Source: a virus
Reading direction: 5' to 3' (one strand)
Virus record (IMG/VR): IMGVR_UViG_3300025098_000012
Coordinates: 1 to 64,000 of that record
DNA: 64,000 nt
Shown here: positions 9,299 to 19,499 of the stretch, one piece after another
How the letters are laid out: every line of letters begins with the position of its first letter
How positions within the stretch are numbered: the first letter of the stretch is position 1
Translations under genes and position numbers: made by a program
The notes under the pieces: model-generated
The model's database searches: none
What the model was told of the DNA's origin: nothing
Seen by the model: the letters and a program-made list of their open reading frames with translations, nothing else

Positions 9299-12200
9299 TA
9301 TCTTCTCTCCTCTTCATAAGTGAAGCTGAGATCGCCCACTTGAAAGTAACTAAAGTTGTTTAATCTAATCTCACCCACCACACCTGTTCCATTGCCACAA
9401 GTGTAGTTCACCTCAATGTCGTAATCCAAAGGTGTTTTACCTAACGGTAATGAGATCAGAAGTTTCCGAGCAGAGTTAGGGATCTCTGTTAGAACTCCGT
9501 TAGTGCTGATGTAGGCTTTCTCCAAACCTACGATGCTTCCTTTCACTCCGATCCAGTTAGAGGCATTTTCTCTTTGTCCTAGCGATAGCGTTTCGATTTC
9601 TGTTCGGTTCAAAAACACCCGAACATTTGATCCACCGCTAGTGGCAGGAACATGGTCTAGTTGCACATCCATGAGCCACACTTTATGACTAGAGCTTGTA
9701 AACTCTGTAATCTCTATCGGCACTGTGGGGTTCACTTCTTCACGAAGGATTTGATCTCCTTCGGTCAATGAAAGCTCTGTCAAAGGAACAGACACATAAG
9801 AAACACCTCGTACAGAGTCAATCGCCCGAATGAAATCGGAGGGGTAAAGATTACCCCCAAGAGTTGTTTCTGTTATGAGGTTGAACAATGAGGCTTTGAT
9901 GATCGAGTCAACACTCGTAGCAGATACCCCTTGTTCTAAGTAGACAAGACCTTTCACATTCACTCGAACAGGGGTCACTTCTTTTACGAGGACATCTGCT
10001 CCCATGTGCTTTTGCTCATCAACCTCTAGCTGTAAGTTAGAGACTACGAGGTTTGTCTGATAAGTAACTGTAATGTTTTCTAGGTACTCATAATCGACAA
10101 ATACCGTCTGACCCGATGTGATTGTGCTTGTTGTAGTCCTCTTAATCGTTGTCAGATCACCATTCACTTCAATCACATAATCTGGTGTCGTAGAGGTGAG
10201 AGGGCTAGAAAAGGTATTGCCATTTGAGTCTTTGGCTACGATGGTTGTGATGTCGATCCCACGATTAGATAGGGTTTCGGTGTAGAGTTCATTGAGGGTC
10301 TGTTGTTCGGCTGTGATTGAGATGATCTTCTCTAATCCGTCATTATCAATGATGATGTAGTCTTGAGCTTTTGATGACTGTCCTTGCACAAGAGGATCTT
10401 CAGTTTTGTAAAAGGTGTAGCTGAGATCAGTACCGTCTGCTTTACGAACAGAAATCACTTGTCTGACAGGTTGTCTATCTAGCACGACTTTATTAGTCAC
10501 ATCGGTTCGATAATCACCTAAGATAATGTCGGTCATACGATATGTGGGTTGAGGTATGGTGTCATCGAGGATAAGGGTTTTACCCTCAGAAATAGTTGCT
10601 CCTGTAAGGTCAAAGAACTGACCATTTGTTTGGTTTTTAAGTCCGAATGTACCTGCTCGATCAATCATTTGAAATAGGGGGTTCTCTGTGGTGGCATCAG
10701 ATGCTTGGAACTTGTACGCACCCTCTGACTGTATCGGGATGAACCTTGAGTCTCTTCTTGATTTGTAAGACGGAGCATATACATCGGTCACTCGGCTCAA
10801 CAGCTCTCCCCTAACCCAAATGTCTACCTTACCTCCTTGATCGTTGTCTCGGAGCATATATGGGTTGTCTGCATCTATAACCTCATAACCTAAGACACCT
10901 GCTGACTCTCTAGCTACTCGTTCATAACCAGCTCTTGTACCTACATCTACAGAAGATATGTAGGTCATTGCTCGTGTCATCAGTTCTTGGTTTGTCTCTC
11001 TTGTAGACCCACCGAATGTAGGTGCATTGTTAATCACACTTAACCCCAATGGAGCACCTGTTGTGATTTGACCCGATGTTACATTCCCACTCAGACCAGC
11101 TGTGTCAGCTTGAATAGGTAAGGTGATTTCATATCTGCGTGTGATAGGGTTGTAAAAGTTAGGTGCTTCAGAAACTGTGATCGTTCCAGCTTGAACAGTC
11201 CGAAATCTGACACCACTACTAGAGATGAGTTGTCCAATAGGTACGATAAGGTCAAATGTAGGCAGACTCCTTGAGAAAAAAGTAGCTTCACCTCTCGCAA
11301 CTTGCCCCGACAGTCTGACGATCCCTAGATTAGATGCTAGGCGATCAAAACAGATGTCGATAAGGTTTTGTACCTGTGTGTCGGTATCTAAGAAGTATGC
11401 CTCTTTTAAGAGCTGTTTGTAGCTAGAGTTTGATACAAAGATGGAATCCCCTAATCCTGTAGGGTCATCTATATCGTTAAGAGACACAAAGTTGGTCGCC
11501 TTGTAACAGAAATCTAAGAGGACTCTAATACGAGAAACCTCAGAGACAACAGGGTCAATGAATAAGTCTCTTATAGCTGACCCTGCTTGAACAGACGCTG
11601 TGGGATCTGTATCATAAATAGCTGAGATCATACTTTCTGTAATCTGTGAGTCAGTCACATTTGGTAAGGTCGTGTTGATGAGTTGTAAGTTGATAGGTGC
11701 TGACCCGACCTCAACACTAAATGCAGACTCCACTGATTGGTTTTCTACAACTTTGACTGCTGTAATGACATAATAAAGAGGTGTGTTTACATTGAGAGAA
11801 GAAAATTCACCAATCTCTATTGTGTTCGCAGAGTTAGGACTAGTTCGATTGTGTCTGAAGGATACCTTTGTCTCCAACTCGATTGAGGAGACACTTGTTG
11901 CGACCCTTAATCGAGCCACGCTCTCAGCGATCTCTTGTGTTCCAACATCGCTCTCTGTCGTGTTCTGTAGGGCTTTTATAGTGAGAACATTCGGATCTTC
12001 TTCGATGGCTTCGATGTCACTTGAGAAATCTACTAAGGGGGTAGCCTTCTCCGACTTGAACCCATAGGTGATCGGGTCGATAGGTATCTTGTTGACCTGT
12101 TGATAACCATTCCCTCCACCACTTACAGTTGAAGCGTACACATTATAAAAGCTAATCTCGGAGTCAGTATGCACCCAACTAAGGACTACATTATTATCAG

Positions 12201-12570
12201 CTCTTTCAGCTTTTATGTTGATGGGAGGTTGGGGTTTAGCTGTGTTTGAGTCTAAGCTAGAGATAACAATCAGTGTTAAAGAGGTCGTATTTGATCCATC
12301 CGTAGCTGAGATAAGGAAGCTGTTAGCTCCTTGATTTAAGTCAATCCCCTCTGAGGTATCGGGGTCTGGAAACACCCATGAACCATTACTAATAACGATG
12401 TCTGCGTCTACACCTACGGATGTAAACTCCTCATCTAAGAATGACACTGTGATTTGGTCATACCCTTCAACAAGACCATGAATGAATACTTCTTCTTTGT
12501 CGGTTGAATAGCTAGTTGATGTTGTGGAGCTGACCCCATCTGGCTTTACGATTTTTAAGCTATAACTCAT
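9298..12570 (-). CDS. Baseplate J-like wedge protein (gp47/gp6 family) with N-terminal Ig/Fn3-like domains (1090 aa)
   Basis: Residues ~300-600 carry the hallmarks of the baseplate J family: a long helical start (DSQITESMISAIYDTDPTA), the strand GVRFRTVQAGTITV, the segment GLSGNVTSGQI and the helix-forming GGSTRETNQELMTRA. These proteins form the wedge ring of contractile baseplates. Before this core, residues ~20-105 look Ig-like and ~113-290 look like an Fn3 domain (PPINIKAERADNNVVLSW). The C-terminal ~400 residues are strand-rich and include a second J-like piece (SIIKASLFNLITETTLGGNL) near a DFIRAIDSVRGV motif. The start overlaps the stop of the gp25-like gene (ATGA) and its end overlaps the giant fibre gene, giving one coupled baseplate operon. 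Confidence 0.85.
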   Translation of the reverse strand: MSYSLKIVKPDGVSSTTSTSYSTDKEEVFIHGLVEGYDQITVSFLDEEFTSVGVDADIVISNGSWVFPDPDTSEGIDLNQGANSFLISATDGSNTTSLTLIVISSLDSNTAKPQPPINIKAERADNNVVLSWVHTDSEISFYNVYASTVSGGGNGYQQVNKIPIDPITYGFKSEKATPLVDFSSDIEAIEEDPNVLTIKALQNTTESDVGTQEIAESVARLRVATSVSSIELETKVSFRHNRTSPNSANTIEIGEFSSLNVNTPLYYVITAVKVVENQSVESAFSVEVGSAPINLQLINTTLPNVTDSQITESMISAIYDTDPTASVQAGSAIRDLFIDPVVSEVSRIRVLLDFCYKATNFVSLNDIDDPTGLGDSIFVSNSSYKQLLKEAYFLDTDTQVQNLIDICFDRLASNLGIVRLSGQVARGEATFFSRSLPTFDLIVPIGQLISSSGVRFRTVQAGTITVSEAPNFYNPITRRYEITLPIQADTAGLSGNVTSGQITTGAPLGLSVINNAPTFGGSTRETNQELMTRAMTYISSVDVGTRAGYERVARESAGVLGYEVIDADNPYMLRDNDQGGKVDIWVRGELLSRVTDVYAPSYKSRRDSRFIPIQSEGAYKFQASDATTENPLFQMIDRAGTFGLKNQTNGQFFDLTGATISEGKTLILDDTIPQPTYRMTDIILGDYRTDVTNKVVLDRQPVRQVISVRKADGTDLSYTFYKTEDPLVQGQSSKAQDYIIIDNDGLEKIISITAEQQTLNELYTETLSNRGIDITTIVAKDSNGNTFSSPLTSTTPDYVIEVNGDLTTIKRTTTSTITSGQTVFVDYEYLENITVTYQTNLVVSNLQLEVDEQKHMGADVLVKEVTPVRVNVKGLVYLEQGVSATSVDSIIKASLFNLITETTLGGNLYPSDFIRAIDSVRGVSYVSVPLTELSLTEGDQILREEVNPTVPIEITEFTSSSHKVWLMDVQLDHVPATSGGSNVRVFLNRTEIETLSLGQRENASNWIGVKGSIVGLEKAYISTNGVLTEIPNSARKLLISLPLGKTPLDYDIEVNYTCGNGTGVVGEIRLNNFSYFQVGDLSFTYEEERR

Positions 12571-13607
12571 GTCAAACTCCCATCTAATGAAATGCTACCT
12601 GGTACTTCAAAAACTATATTTACGCTTACTTGACGGTTAGCACCACTACGAACTACGACATTACACAATAATGCAGTCGCATTGTCATTGAGTGCTGAAA
12701 CCTCCACAGATTGAACGCTCATTAATCTTTCTTCTTGGCTGAGGTATTGTACCCTCTTGAGGTCTTGTTGCATTTTCTGCAACTTATCTAGTGCTTGTTG
12801 AACGCTCATCCTTAATGCGACACCTACCGAAGCATTGTTCTTTTGACCGATGAGTCGGTTAGCATTTGATCCATACCAAGCGTGATATGGGTTAGATCCG
12901 ATCTCTGTAAGTAGAGTCTTAGCTATATTCTGATATAGAAGGTCTGTATCTTGTACCTTTTTAATGTCTCCATCTGTGCCGAACCTAAAGTCGTTCTCTA
13001 CTCCTGTTCCTCCACATCGCCTACAGTATCGCTTTTCGGTCGTGTAAGAGATTTCTAGTAGCCCCTCTGGTTCTAGTTCACTCTTGAACTGTATGTCGTG
13101 TCCGTTGAGTCGTGAAACCAGCCCCCAAGAAGGTGTGGTCTTTTTGGTCTTAGCGACTTGCTTTTGCCTCTTGAAACCTAGTGCTTTTAAAAGACTTCCT
13201 GTGAGGGTGAACCCAACCCCAAGTTTTTGGTCTGAAAACCTCAACGCTTTTGATGTAGTCTCTTCAACAAGGATAGCTCCGATTTGGTTTTGTATTACGG
13301 AGATGAGTGTCTTTGAGTTGTATATCTTTGGGGGTAAAGTGATTGTGTTGGAGAACCCTTCCGTAGTGGTGATTGTAAGCACATTAGATGTGCTTCTCAC
13401 CCTAAAGGGAGACACATTAGGAGTGGTGATAGTAGCCTCTCGGTTATTGCCTTGAGGTTCAAGGACGACACCATCTCGTTTAATCACTACAAGTCCAGCA
13501 CCATTGATCGGTGATGCTGGCATAATGTAGATACCATTTTGTAGCCCAACCCTCTCATATCGAATATAATGAGGGCAAGAATAAGAAATCTGTAGGTCTT
13601 CGCTCAT
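12567..13607 (-). CDS. gp25-like baseplate wedge protein with N-terminal extension and CxxC motif (346 aa)
   Basis: The C-terminal ~130 residues resemble the gp25/lysozyme-like wedge family: DLLYQNIAKTLLTEIGSNPY is followed by a long helix (VALRMSVQQALDKLQKMQQ) and alternating strands ending in VNIVFEVPG. Upstream is CRRCGGTGVENDF at ~195-207, a DnaJ-like zinc knuckle often placed before such wedge domains in large phages. The N-terminal ~190 residues are a separate strand-rich domain. Its gene overlaps the J-like gene by four bases, the usual gp25-gp6 order. Only one CxxC pair is obvious in the knuckle, so whether it binds zinc alone is uncertain. Confidence 0.75.
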   Translation of the reverse strand: MSEDLQISYSCPHYIRYERVGLQNGIYIMPASPINGAGLVVIKRDGVVLEPQGNNREATITTPNVSPFRVRSTSNVLTITTTEGFSNTITLPPKIYNSKTLISVIQNQIGAILVEETTSKALRFSDQKLGVGFTLTGSLLKALGFKRQKQVAKTKKTTPSWGLVSRLNGHDIQFKSELEPEGLLEISYTTEKRYCRRCGGTGVENDFRFGTDGDIKKVQDTDLLYQNIAKTLLTEIGSNPYHAWYGSNANRLIGQKNNASVGVALRMSVQQALDKLQKMQQDLKRVQYLSQEERLMSVQSVEVSALNDNATALLCNVVVRSGANRQVSVNIVFEVPGSISLDGSLT

Positions 13608-13617
13608 GTTATCACCA

Positions 13618-13645
13618 GTAGTCTAGTGGTTATTTACTAGACTAC
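13618..13645. other. Perfect 10-bp hairpin upstream of the baseplate operon
   Basis: GTAGTCTAGT at 13618-13627 and ACTAGACTAC at 13636-13645 are exact reverse complements around an 8-nt loop. It lies in the 59-bp gap between the end of the 776-aa gene and the start of the gp25-like gene. There is no U-tract, so an operator, a processing site or an mRNA stabiliser is more likely than a terminator. Confidence 0.5.
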
Positions 13646-13666
13646 CGATGATAAATAAACTAACGA

Positions 13667-15997
13667 TTAGTCTAAATCCATAAATGCTTGGTAAAGCTCT
13701 GTGTCCTCTTTTATTCCCAACGCTTTAAATAGCTCTTTAGCTTGGTTATTGAATGTTCTCCTCTCGTCCCATTTGAGTCGTACCCTAGCATTCAACGCAT
13801 CTTGTACTTCCTTCCCCCATTGAGTTAAAACTTCACCGTTATAAATCTCTTCTTTAACTTCGTTAATCGTAGAGGTAGGGATTGGACCCATTAATGAACG
13901 AACAGTATTATCACAATCGACCTTGCCTAGACCTTTTGGTACTAGAGGACTAGTTGACTCGGTTAAGCCAAGATCAAGGTAAAAACGATAGCGAACAAGT
14001 TCACTAGCAATAGCCCCAAAGAACGCTCTTAACTTGTTACCGCCTTTTGCACCTTTACCGACAATTTTTATTGCTTGGTTTCGATCTTTTTGGTTGGCGA
14101 GTTTTTCAACCCACATTTGACCGTTCATCTTGCTTGCTTTTGGTATAATCGGCTTGACTATTTGGTCAATCTTTCTAGCTAGTTCTTCTCTCTCTTTCTC
14201 ACTCATCATCTTAACGAGATCGTAAAACCCTTTCTCTTTATTAGGGAGTGTTCCAATAGTGTGAGGTATAAAGTAGGTCAGGCTGTCAACTGTCACCTCT
14301 TTTTCAGATCCTGCTACATCGAACTTTAAACTTCCTCCATTCAACAGAATGGCACACTCTACATACCAAGAGAAAGGACCTGTATCACTAAGGAATAACT
14401 TAGAGACATCCATACAGTTATCAGCGAACTTTTTGATCGCCTTAACTTTATCTTCGTCTATGAATGTCTGTGAGTTTAAGATATATCTCAGACCGACAGG
14501 GAGGAGAGGTGCTTGATGTTCTTTGATGGTATTTTGAAGGGCTACCATCGCATCTTTGTTGAAATAACGAATAGCGTAAGCCCATTCATCGTCCTTTAGA
14601 TACAGATTGGAGTCAATCATCCAATGGAATTGATCGTCCGAGAACAGCTTAGATAGCTTCTCTAACTCTACGATCTGTAGGTCGAGTTTGATTTTTTCTT
14701 CGACTACTTCTTGAAGCTCACCCTCACCCAAGTCCATACTATCAACTACAGCCTCAGCTCTTTCTTCGGCTGTTTCCACAATCATGTCAGCGGCTTCTTG
14801 AGCTTCGATAGAAGGCTCTATATTATTTATGACCCAACCACTTTCGATGAGATTTTCTTTCATCTCTTCTTTGAGTTGAAGATCTTCATCAAATTCGCCT
14901 GCTTCAAAACGAGAGAGTAGATCAAGACCATCAGCAGTTGAAAGAGTGAGTTCACCTACTTCGACTAATATGTCTCTATATGCGTCTTTTAAATCCCCAT
15001 CAAAACGACCTTCAGAGAAATCGTCATATAAAGTTTCAAAGTATTCGTGTCCAGACTTGAGGTTTCCATTTTTGACGAGTTGGTTGAGAATGACGAGCTT
15101 CTCATACAGATAATCCTCATCATCAAACTCACCACTAATCAGACGAGCCTTTAGTCTCTCTAACTCTTCGTCAGTCATTTCGTTGAGTTCGTTTTTAGAA
15201 TAGGTCTCAACCTGTTTTCTTGCGAGTCCTGGATTGTCGAAAGTTTCATCCCCTTTGCTTACCTCAAGACCTACAGGTCTGTTAATACCACCTTCATTTT
15301 TAACAACACCGAACTCAATCCTTTGTGTCTGCGTTAAAAACCTCCCCTCATAAGACATGACATTAAAAACACCTTTTTTGATAGCGTCCATCACAGATTC
15401 TGCTACGCTGGATGACCTTTGGGTTTTCTTTTGTATAGACGGGAACACATACGCATCAGATCTCATCGTCCTGCCTTCTTCAACCCGATCAATGACATCA
15501 GTGTTGTGCGACATAGACCATGAGGTTGCGGTGAGCCACAAGTCCTCAAGTGTAGTACCCACATTATAGCGTCTGTTGTTTCCTATGAAATTAGAATAGG
15601 TATCGTCTATTCCTATTTTAAGATTATTTTTAACCTTTTCATATAGGTCATTAACCATCACTGCGTGAGCATTTTTCCTTCTTAAACCTCTCATGACTTT
15701 CGACCCAAATTCAATCGCCTTATCCCCTGGATGTGGTTCGAGTATATCAAGGCTTTGTAAACTTGGTTCTCCTAGCTCTTTGAGCTTAAGCAAAGACGCA
15801 GTAGCCCAATATGCGAAGATATGGAGAAGGCTATTCTCATCTTCCTTGATAAGCCTCAGATCGGCTTGCTTTTTCATGCCAGCCGATCTGATGTAAAGCT
15901 CAAGCTCTCTTACAAGTTCTTGAGCAACTTTAGTCTTGGAGTGCAGATCAGATTTCTTGATCTGATCCAACATCTGTGTCGCTTGTTTTATATTCAT
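13667..15997 (-). CDS. Large paralogous protein A of unknown function (776 aa)
   Basis: I do not recognise the family. The protein is soluble, highly charged and mostly helical, with long acidic helices around residues 270-470 (for example EEAADMIVETAEERAEAVV in essence). It is a paralogue of the gene immediately upstream: the first 49 residues match at 44 positions, while the rest is only moderately similar. Shared later blocks include ASELVRYRFYLDLGLTE, GPIPT and ELYQAFMDL at the C-terminus. A GA-rich Shine-Dalgarno (GAAAGAGAGAGAGA) precedes the start. Position beside the baseplate operon and the conserved N-terminus suggest a virion or virion-targeted protein. That is an inference only. 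Confidence 0.75.
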   Translation of the reverse strand: MNIKQATQMLDQIKKSDLHSKTKVAQELVRELELYIRSAGMKKQADLRLIKEDENSLLHIFAYWATASLLKLKELGEPSLQSLDILEPHPGDKAIEFGSKVMRGLRRKNAHAVMVNDLYEKVKNNLKIGIDDTYSNFIGNNRRYNVGTTLEDLWLTATSWSMSHNTDVIDRVEEGRTMRSDAYVFPSIQKKTQRSSSVAESVMDAIKKGVFNVMSYEGRFLTQTQRIEFGVVKNEGGINRPVGLEVSKGDETFDNPGLARKQVETYSKNELNEMTDEELERLKARLISGEFDDEDYLYEKLVILNQLVKNGNLKSGHEYFETLYDDFSEGRFDGDLKDAYRDILVEVGELTLSTADGLDLLSRFEAGEFDEDLQLKEEMKENLIESGWVINNIEPSIEAQEAADMIVETAEERAEAVVDSMDLGEGELQEVVEEKIKLDLQIVELEKLSKLFSDDQFHWMIDSNLYLKDDEWAYAIRYFNKDAMVALQNTIKEHQAPLLPVGLRYILNSQTFIDEDKVKAIKKFADNCMDVSKLFLSDTGPFSWYVECAILLNGGSLKFDVAGSEKEVTVDSLTYFIPHTIGTLPNKEKGFYDLVKMMSEKEREELARKIDQIVKPIIPKASKMNGQMWVEKLANQKDRNQAIKIVGKGAKGGNKLRAFFGAIASELVRYRFYLDLGLTESTSPLVPKGLGKVDCDNTVRSLMGPIPTSTINEVKEEIYNGEVLTQWGKEVQDALNARVRLKWDERRTFNNQAKELFKALGIKEDTELYQAFMDLD

Positions 15998-16058
15998 ATA
16001 TATCTCTCTCTCTTTCCGATAGTTTACAAGAGAGATATGAATATAAATAAACTAACGA

Positions 16059-18449
16059 TTAACCTAACTGAACAAATGCCTCATATAGCTCAGTACCTTC
16101 CTCGATGCCGAACTCTTTGAATACCTTTTTAACTAAGGTGTTTAAGTCCGATTTCTTCTTGATCAAGACAGACTCTCTCGCACTTATAGCACTTTGTACT
16201 TCATTAGTCCAGTGCGGTAAAATGAGCTGATCATAACTTTCGCTCTTAACAGCGTTTAGTTCTTTTGTAGGGATGGGTCCGATGAGGTATAGGACACGAC
16301 TATCGCAGTCATTATTACCTAGACCCTTTGGTAAGTTAGTTCCCTCAGTCAGACCAATGTCGAGATAGAAACGATAACGAACAAGCTCACTAGCGATACC
16401 ACTGTAGAAGCCTTTAAGTTTACCACCACTGTTTGTGACGGTTTTATGAGCTTGCCCTGCTTTCGCTGGTATAGTTTTGTACTTTGGATTATTGTATATA
16501 GTAATGATGTTCTCCACAAAGTCAGACATCTTATAATCCAAACCGTTTGGCCTATACGGAGCAATAAGATCTTCAAGGTCTTTCGTAATCTTTGCAACCT
16601 CAGCGTCAGATGCCACAGAAAGTGCTTCAACCAATCCTTTATAAACGGATCTCGTGACTTTGAAGAACCTTAATCCCTCGACTTCAACTTTGAAGGTCTT
16701 TCCACCTGCTTTTAAAGAGACAGACCCACCGTTTAAGACGATTGCTAACTCAAGATACCAACCTAGAGGTCCTTTATTGCCACCGATAATCTTTTCAACG
16801 ACACCTTGATCCATACATTGGTCGGCAAACTCTTTGATCGCTACCACCTTTTTTTTGTCAGCAAAGACAGCAGGGTTAAAGATGTGCTTCAAACCTAGAG
16901 GTAAAAGAGGCTCTTGATGCTCTTCGATTGTGTCTTGGATAGCTCTCAAGGCTTGAGGGTCGGACTCTCTAAGAGCTAAAGCCCACTCTGTGTCATCAAG
17001 ATACAGGTTAGCATCGAGCATCCAATGAAAGCCCTCTTCGGTGAACATCTTTGACAGCTTTTTCATTTGGTCTAACTTTAGGTTGACCTTAGCGAGATCA
17101 GCAATAGCTTCTCCGAGCTTACCATCGGGTAAACTCATACCACTTACAGCGACTTCTGCCATCTCTTCAGCTTGATCTTCGATCATCTGAACAGCTTGAT
17201 CGGCATCAGTAGAGACTTCGATGTTTTCAATCAACCAACCATCATTAATGAGGTCATACTCTGCATCAGTACGATCAAGCTCATCGAGTTCACCCGAATG
17301 ATAGCTTCTGATAAGCTCATCAAGTTCATCGGTGACTGGGTTCCCTGTCAGTTCAAGAAGCTCTCTAGCGAGAGCATTTGACTCGACACTATCATATACA
17401 CCATTAAAGAAATTTGGCTTCAAGGAGTCTGAGATCAGAGCGTCATTCTTATTAATATGGTCAGATAACAAAAGCCCCTGTAGCCCCTTGAGCCACTTTA
17501 GATGTTGGTTATCAAGACTTCCATCAGTTAACTTTCCTTCGATTTCTTCCAAAGTCTCATCAGACAACCCTTGTTGTTCCATGTACTTTTGGCTGTCGGA
17601 CACACCGAGTAAGTTTTCAAGATGTCCCTCAGCAGAGAGTTGATCAAGTCTGCTGTATTCTTCGCCAGAAGATGATTGACCCTCTGTGGACTCTTGTCTT
17701 ATTTTCTTTCCGTCTACGAGAGCTATTCCTAATGCCCTTCTCTCCTCAAGACTTAGGTAGCGTCCTTTAGAAGCCATCGCACTGAATACACCCTTACGAA
17801 TAGCTTTCATAACTCTCTCAGCGATAGAGCTTCCCCCCTCGACCTTTTCCTCGATCCTTTTCCAAGGGGTTATATATGTTTCCCTACTTTCACTAGACTT
17901 AGGTATTCCACTTTTGCCTGTGACAGCCCACATCGTAGATCTCTGCCAAAGATCGTCAAGAATGTCGCTTCTTAGTCGCCTAAATTCTTTGTTATTTTTA
18001 ACAAATTGATTGAAGGTGATGTTGATGCTTTTAGAGAGAGCTGGTTTGATTTGCTCATAGAGACTGTTCAAGAAGTTTGCGTATCTTGCAACGCTTGCTT
18101 GTCGCCTTCTCATTCGACTTCTAAAACCACCTCCACCTCCACCAAGTTGGTTGAGGATCTTTGTCCCATACTCTGTGGGGGTATCAGAACCAACAGGAGG
18201 GATAGTCATCCCTTGTAACTCTGGTTCACCTGTCATCTGAGAAAGAGCGGCACTCGCCCAATAGAAGAAGATCTTCTTAAGATCTCCATCACTTTGAAGG
18301 TACAGCCTCAGATCAGCTTGCTTTTTCATTCCAGCCGATTTGATATACAGTTCAAGCTCTCTTACAAGCTCTTGAGCAACTTTAGTCTTGTTGTGGAGGT
18401 TAGATTTCTTGATCTGATTTAACATCTGATTTGCTTGTTTTATATTCAT
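16059..18449 (-). CDS. Large paralogous protein B of unknown function (796 aa)
   Basis: First gene of the long leftward block, starting after a 177-bp divergent intergenic region. It is paralogous over its length to the 776-aa product that follows. Near residue 110 it carries a glycine run (GGGGGG) and a basic patch (RSRMRRR) not found in the partner. Shared elements include the almost identical N-terminal 49 residues, SSIAERVMKAIRKGVFSAM, LYLDDTEWALALR, ASELVRYRFYLDIGLTEGT and the ELYEAFVQL ending. The matching sequence TAAATAAACTAACGATTA occurs downstream of both genes, so the duplication unit included the 3' flank. No catalytic motif was seen; function unknown. Confidence 0.75.
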   Translation of the reverse strand: MNIKQANQMLNQIKKSNLHNKTKVAQELVRELELYIKSAGMKKQADLRLYLQSDGDLKKIFFYWASAALSQMTGEPELQGMTIPPVGSDTPTEYGTKILNQLGGGGGGFRSRMRRRQASVARYANFLNSLYEQIKPALSKSINITFNQFVKNNKEFRRLRSDILDDLWQRSTMWAVTGKSGIPKSSESRETYITPWKRIEEKVEGGSSIAERVMKAIRKGVFSAMASKGRYLSLEERRALGIALVDGKKIRQESTEGQSSSGEEYSRLDQLSAEGHLENLLGVSDSQKYMEQQGLSDETLEEIEGKLTDGSLDNQHLKWLKGLQGLLLSDHINKNDALISDSLKPNFFNGVYDSVESNALARELLELTGNPVTDELDELIRSYHSGELDELDRTDAEYDLINDGWLIENIEVSTDADQAVQMIEDQAEEMAEVAVSGMSLPDGKLGEAIADLAKVNLKLDQMKKLSKMFTEEGFHWMLDANLYLDDTEWALALRESDPQALRAIQDTIEEHQEPLLPLGLKHIFNPAVFADKKKVVAIKEFADQCMDQGVVEKIIGGNKGPLGWYLELAIVLNGGSVSLKAGGKTFKVEVEGLRFFKVTRSVYKGLVEALSVASDAEVAKITKDLEDLIAPYRPNGLDYKMSDFVENIITIYNNPKYKTIPAKAGQAHKTVTNSGGKLKGFYSGIASELVRYRFYLDIGLTEGTNLPKGLGNNDCDSRVLYLIGPIPTKELNAVKSESYDQLILPHWTNEVQSAISARESVLIKKKSDLNTLVKKVFKEFGIEEGTELYEAFVQLG

Positions 18450-18626
18450 ATCTATCTCGCTTTCTGATGGGAATGAAGTTTACAGAAGATACCGACTATA
18501 AACGAACTATAAATATCTGAAAGAGGATAAAAGTCTTGTCCTGTCGGGTTGTGTGTGATAAGGTAGGGGCTGACTTGGATAGATGTCCAATAAGTCAACC
18601 TTTAACCCGATAACTCGGAGACACAA
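18450..18626. promoter_or_regulatory. Divergent intergenic region with TATAAATA-like elements
   Basis: This 177-bp gap separates the leftward structural block from a lone rightward gene. It holds CGACTATAAA (18493-18502) immediately followed by ACTATAAATA (18506-18515), close to the T4 late-promoter consensus TATAAATA, reading rightward. The same CGACTATAAA occurs at 49564 before the tail-tube gene. A weak hairpin (TGACTT at 18571, AAGTCA at 18592) lies in the presumed leader of the rightward gene. No tRNA or ORF with a Shine-Dalgarno was seen here. Confidence 0.4.
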
Positions 18627-19499
18627 ATGAATAGAATAACTAAGGGTTTACAGTACCCTATTAGGAGTGGTGCGAGTACCCACTTCGACATGATGTTTGG
18701 AGTGTCAGCAGACGACCACTTCGACTTGATCTTCTCATATTTACAACCCAAAAAGGCAAAGCCTGTTGAGGTAGTGCGTAATGAGACTGAAAATTGGCTC
18801 TATGACGCACGATGTGAGAACTATGAGCGTGTGCTTGAGATGGTTCAGAGAAGAACCCCTTACAACAAGCGTTTCACGCTACCAGAGGATCAGATCGTAA
18901 GCTACTTCCATAGCTTCCTTACCGAACACTTCATCGAGAAAAATCAGCTCAAAAAAGAGCTTGATAAAGGCAAGACGGTGAAGCCATCGGTGGTCTATGA
19001 GTGGTTCTTGCAGTATGTGGTGCGTGAAAAGTACCAAGAAGGTCAAGATGCTCTCCAACGGACTCGTGGTGCGAGGACTCAATCAGAGGTGAATAAAATC
19101 AAGGCTTACGAGACAAAGCAGACTACGACCCCTTATGCTCCTGTCCATCATATCCAAAACCTTGAGTCAGAAGGTTGGCAGGTTGCTCAAGTGGTTTCCA
19201 AGACCGACTCTGAAACAGGTGTGCAAGTGGGAGAACCCGACTACTATGTAGATGGTGATACTCACAGTAGCGTTGAGGAGCGTTCGGAAAATGCGTACAT
19301 GAAAGAGCTGTTGCTTGATCGCTTTGGTAAAGACAAACTGAATATGTACTACTCGCTGTGGCTTGAGCTTCGCTATGATGAATACGAGAGCAAGAGGATG
19401 TGGGCTTCGGCTCGTAAGGTGTCATATAAAGTCTTGAATGCTCAAATCACTCAAGTCCGAGAGGTCTTTAAGGATAACCTAGAAGCCTTCGGTCATTGA
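18627..19499 (+). CDS. Unknown protein, possible sigma-like or DNA-binding regulator (290 aa)
   Basis: A single rightward gene between leftward blocks, preceded by CGGAGACACAA. The product is helical and charged. The middle (LPEDQIVSYFHSFLTEHF and a run ending KYQEGQDALQRTRGARTQSE) is helical. The last ~65 residues (LLLDRFGKDKLNMYYSLWLE, then YESKRMWASARKVSYKVLNA) have the spacing of a helix-turn-helix like sigma region 4. That reading is tentative. Its separate transcription, with its own TATAAATA-like upstream elements and a long leader, fits a regulator. I cannot exclude an unrelated structural or early protein. Confidence 0.7.
   Translation: MNRITKGLQYPIRSGASTHFDMMFGVSADDHFDLIFSYLQPKKAKPVEVVRNETENWLYDARCENYERVLEMVQRRTPYNKRFTLPEDQIVSYFHSFLTEHFIEKNQLKKELDKGKTVKPSVVYEWFLQYVVREKYQEGQDALQRTRGARTQSEVNKIKAYETKQTTTPYAPVHHIQNLESEGWQVAQVVSKTDSETGVQVGEPDYYVDGDTHSSVEERSENAYMKELLLDRFGKDKLNMYYSLWLELRYDEYESKRMWASARKVSYKVLNAQITQVREVFKDNLEAFGH

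Noticed and set aside
18465-18518. A 17-codon frame in the 18.45-18.63 kb gap
   Set aside because: No ribosome site and it runs through the TATAAATA-like elements.
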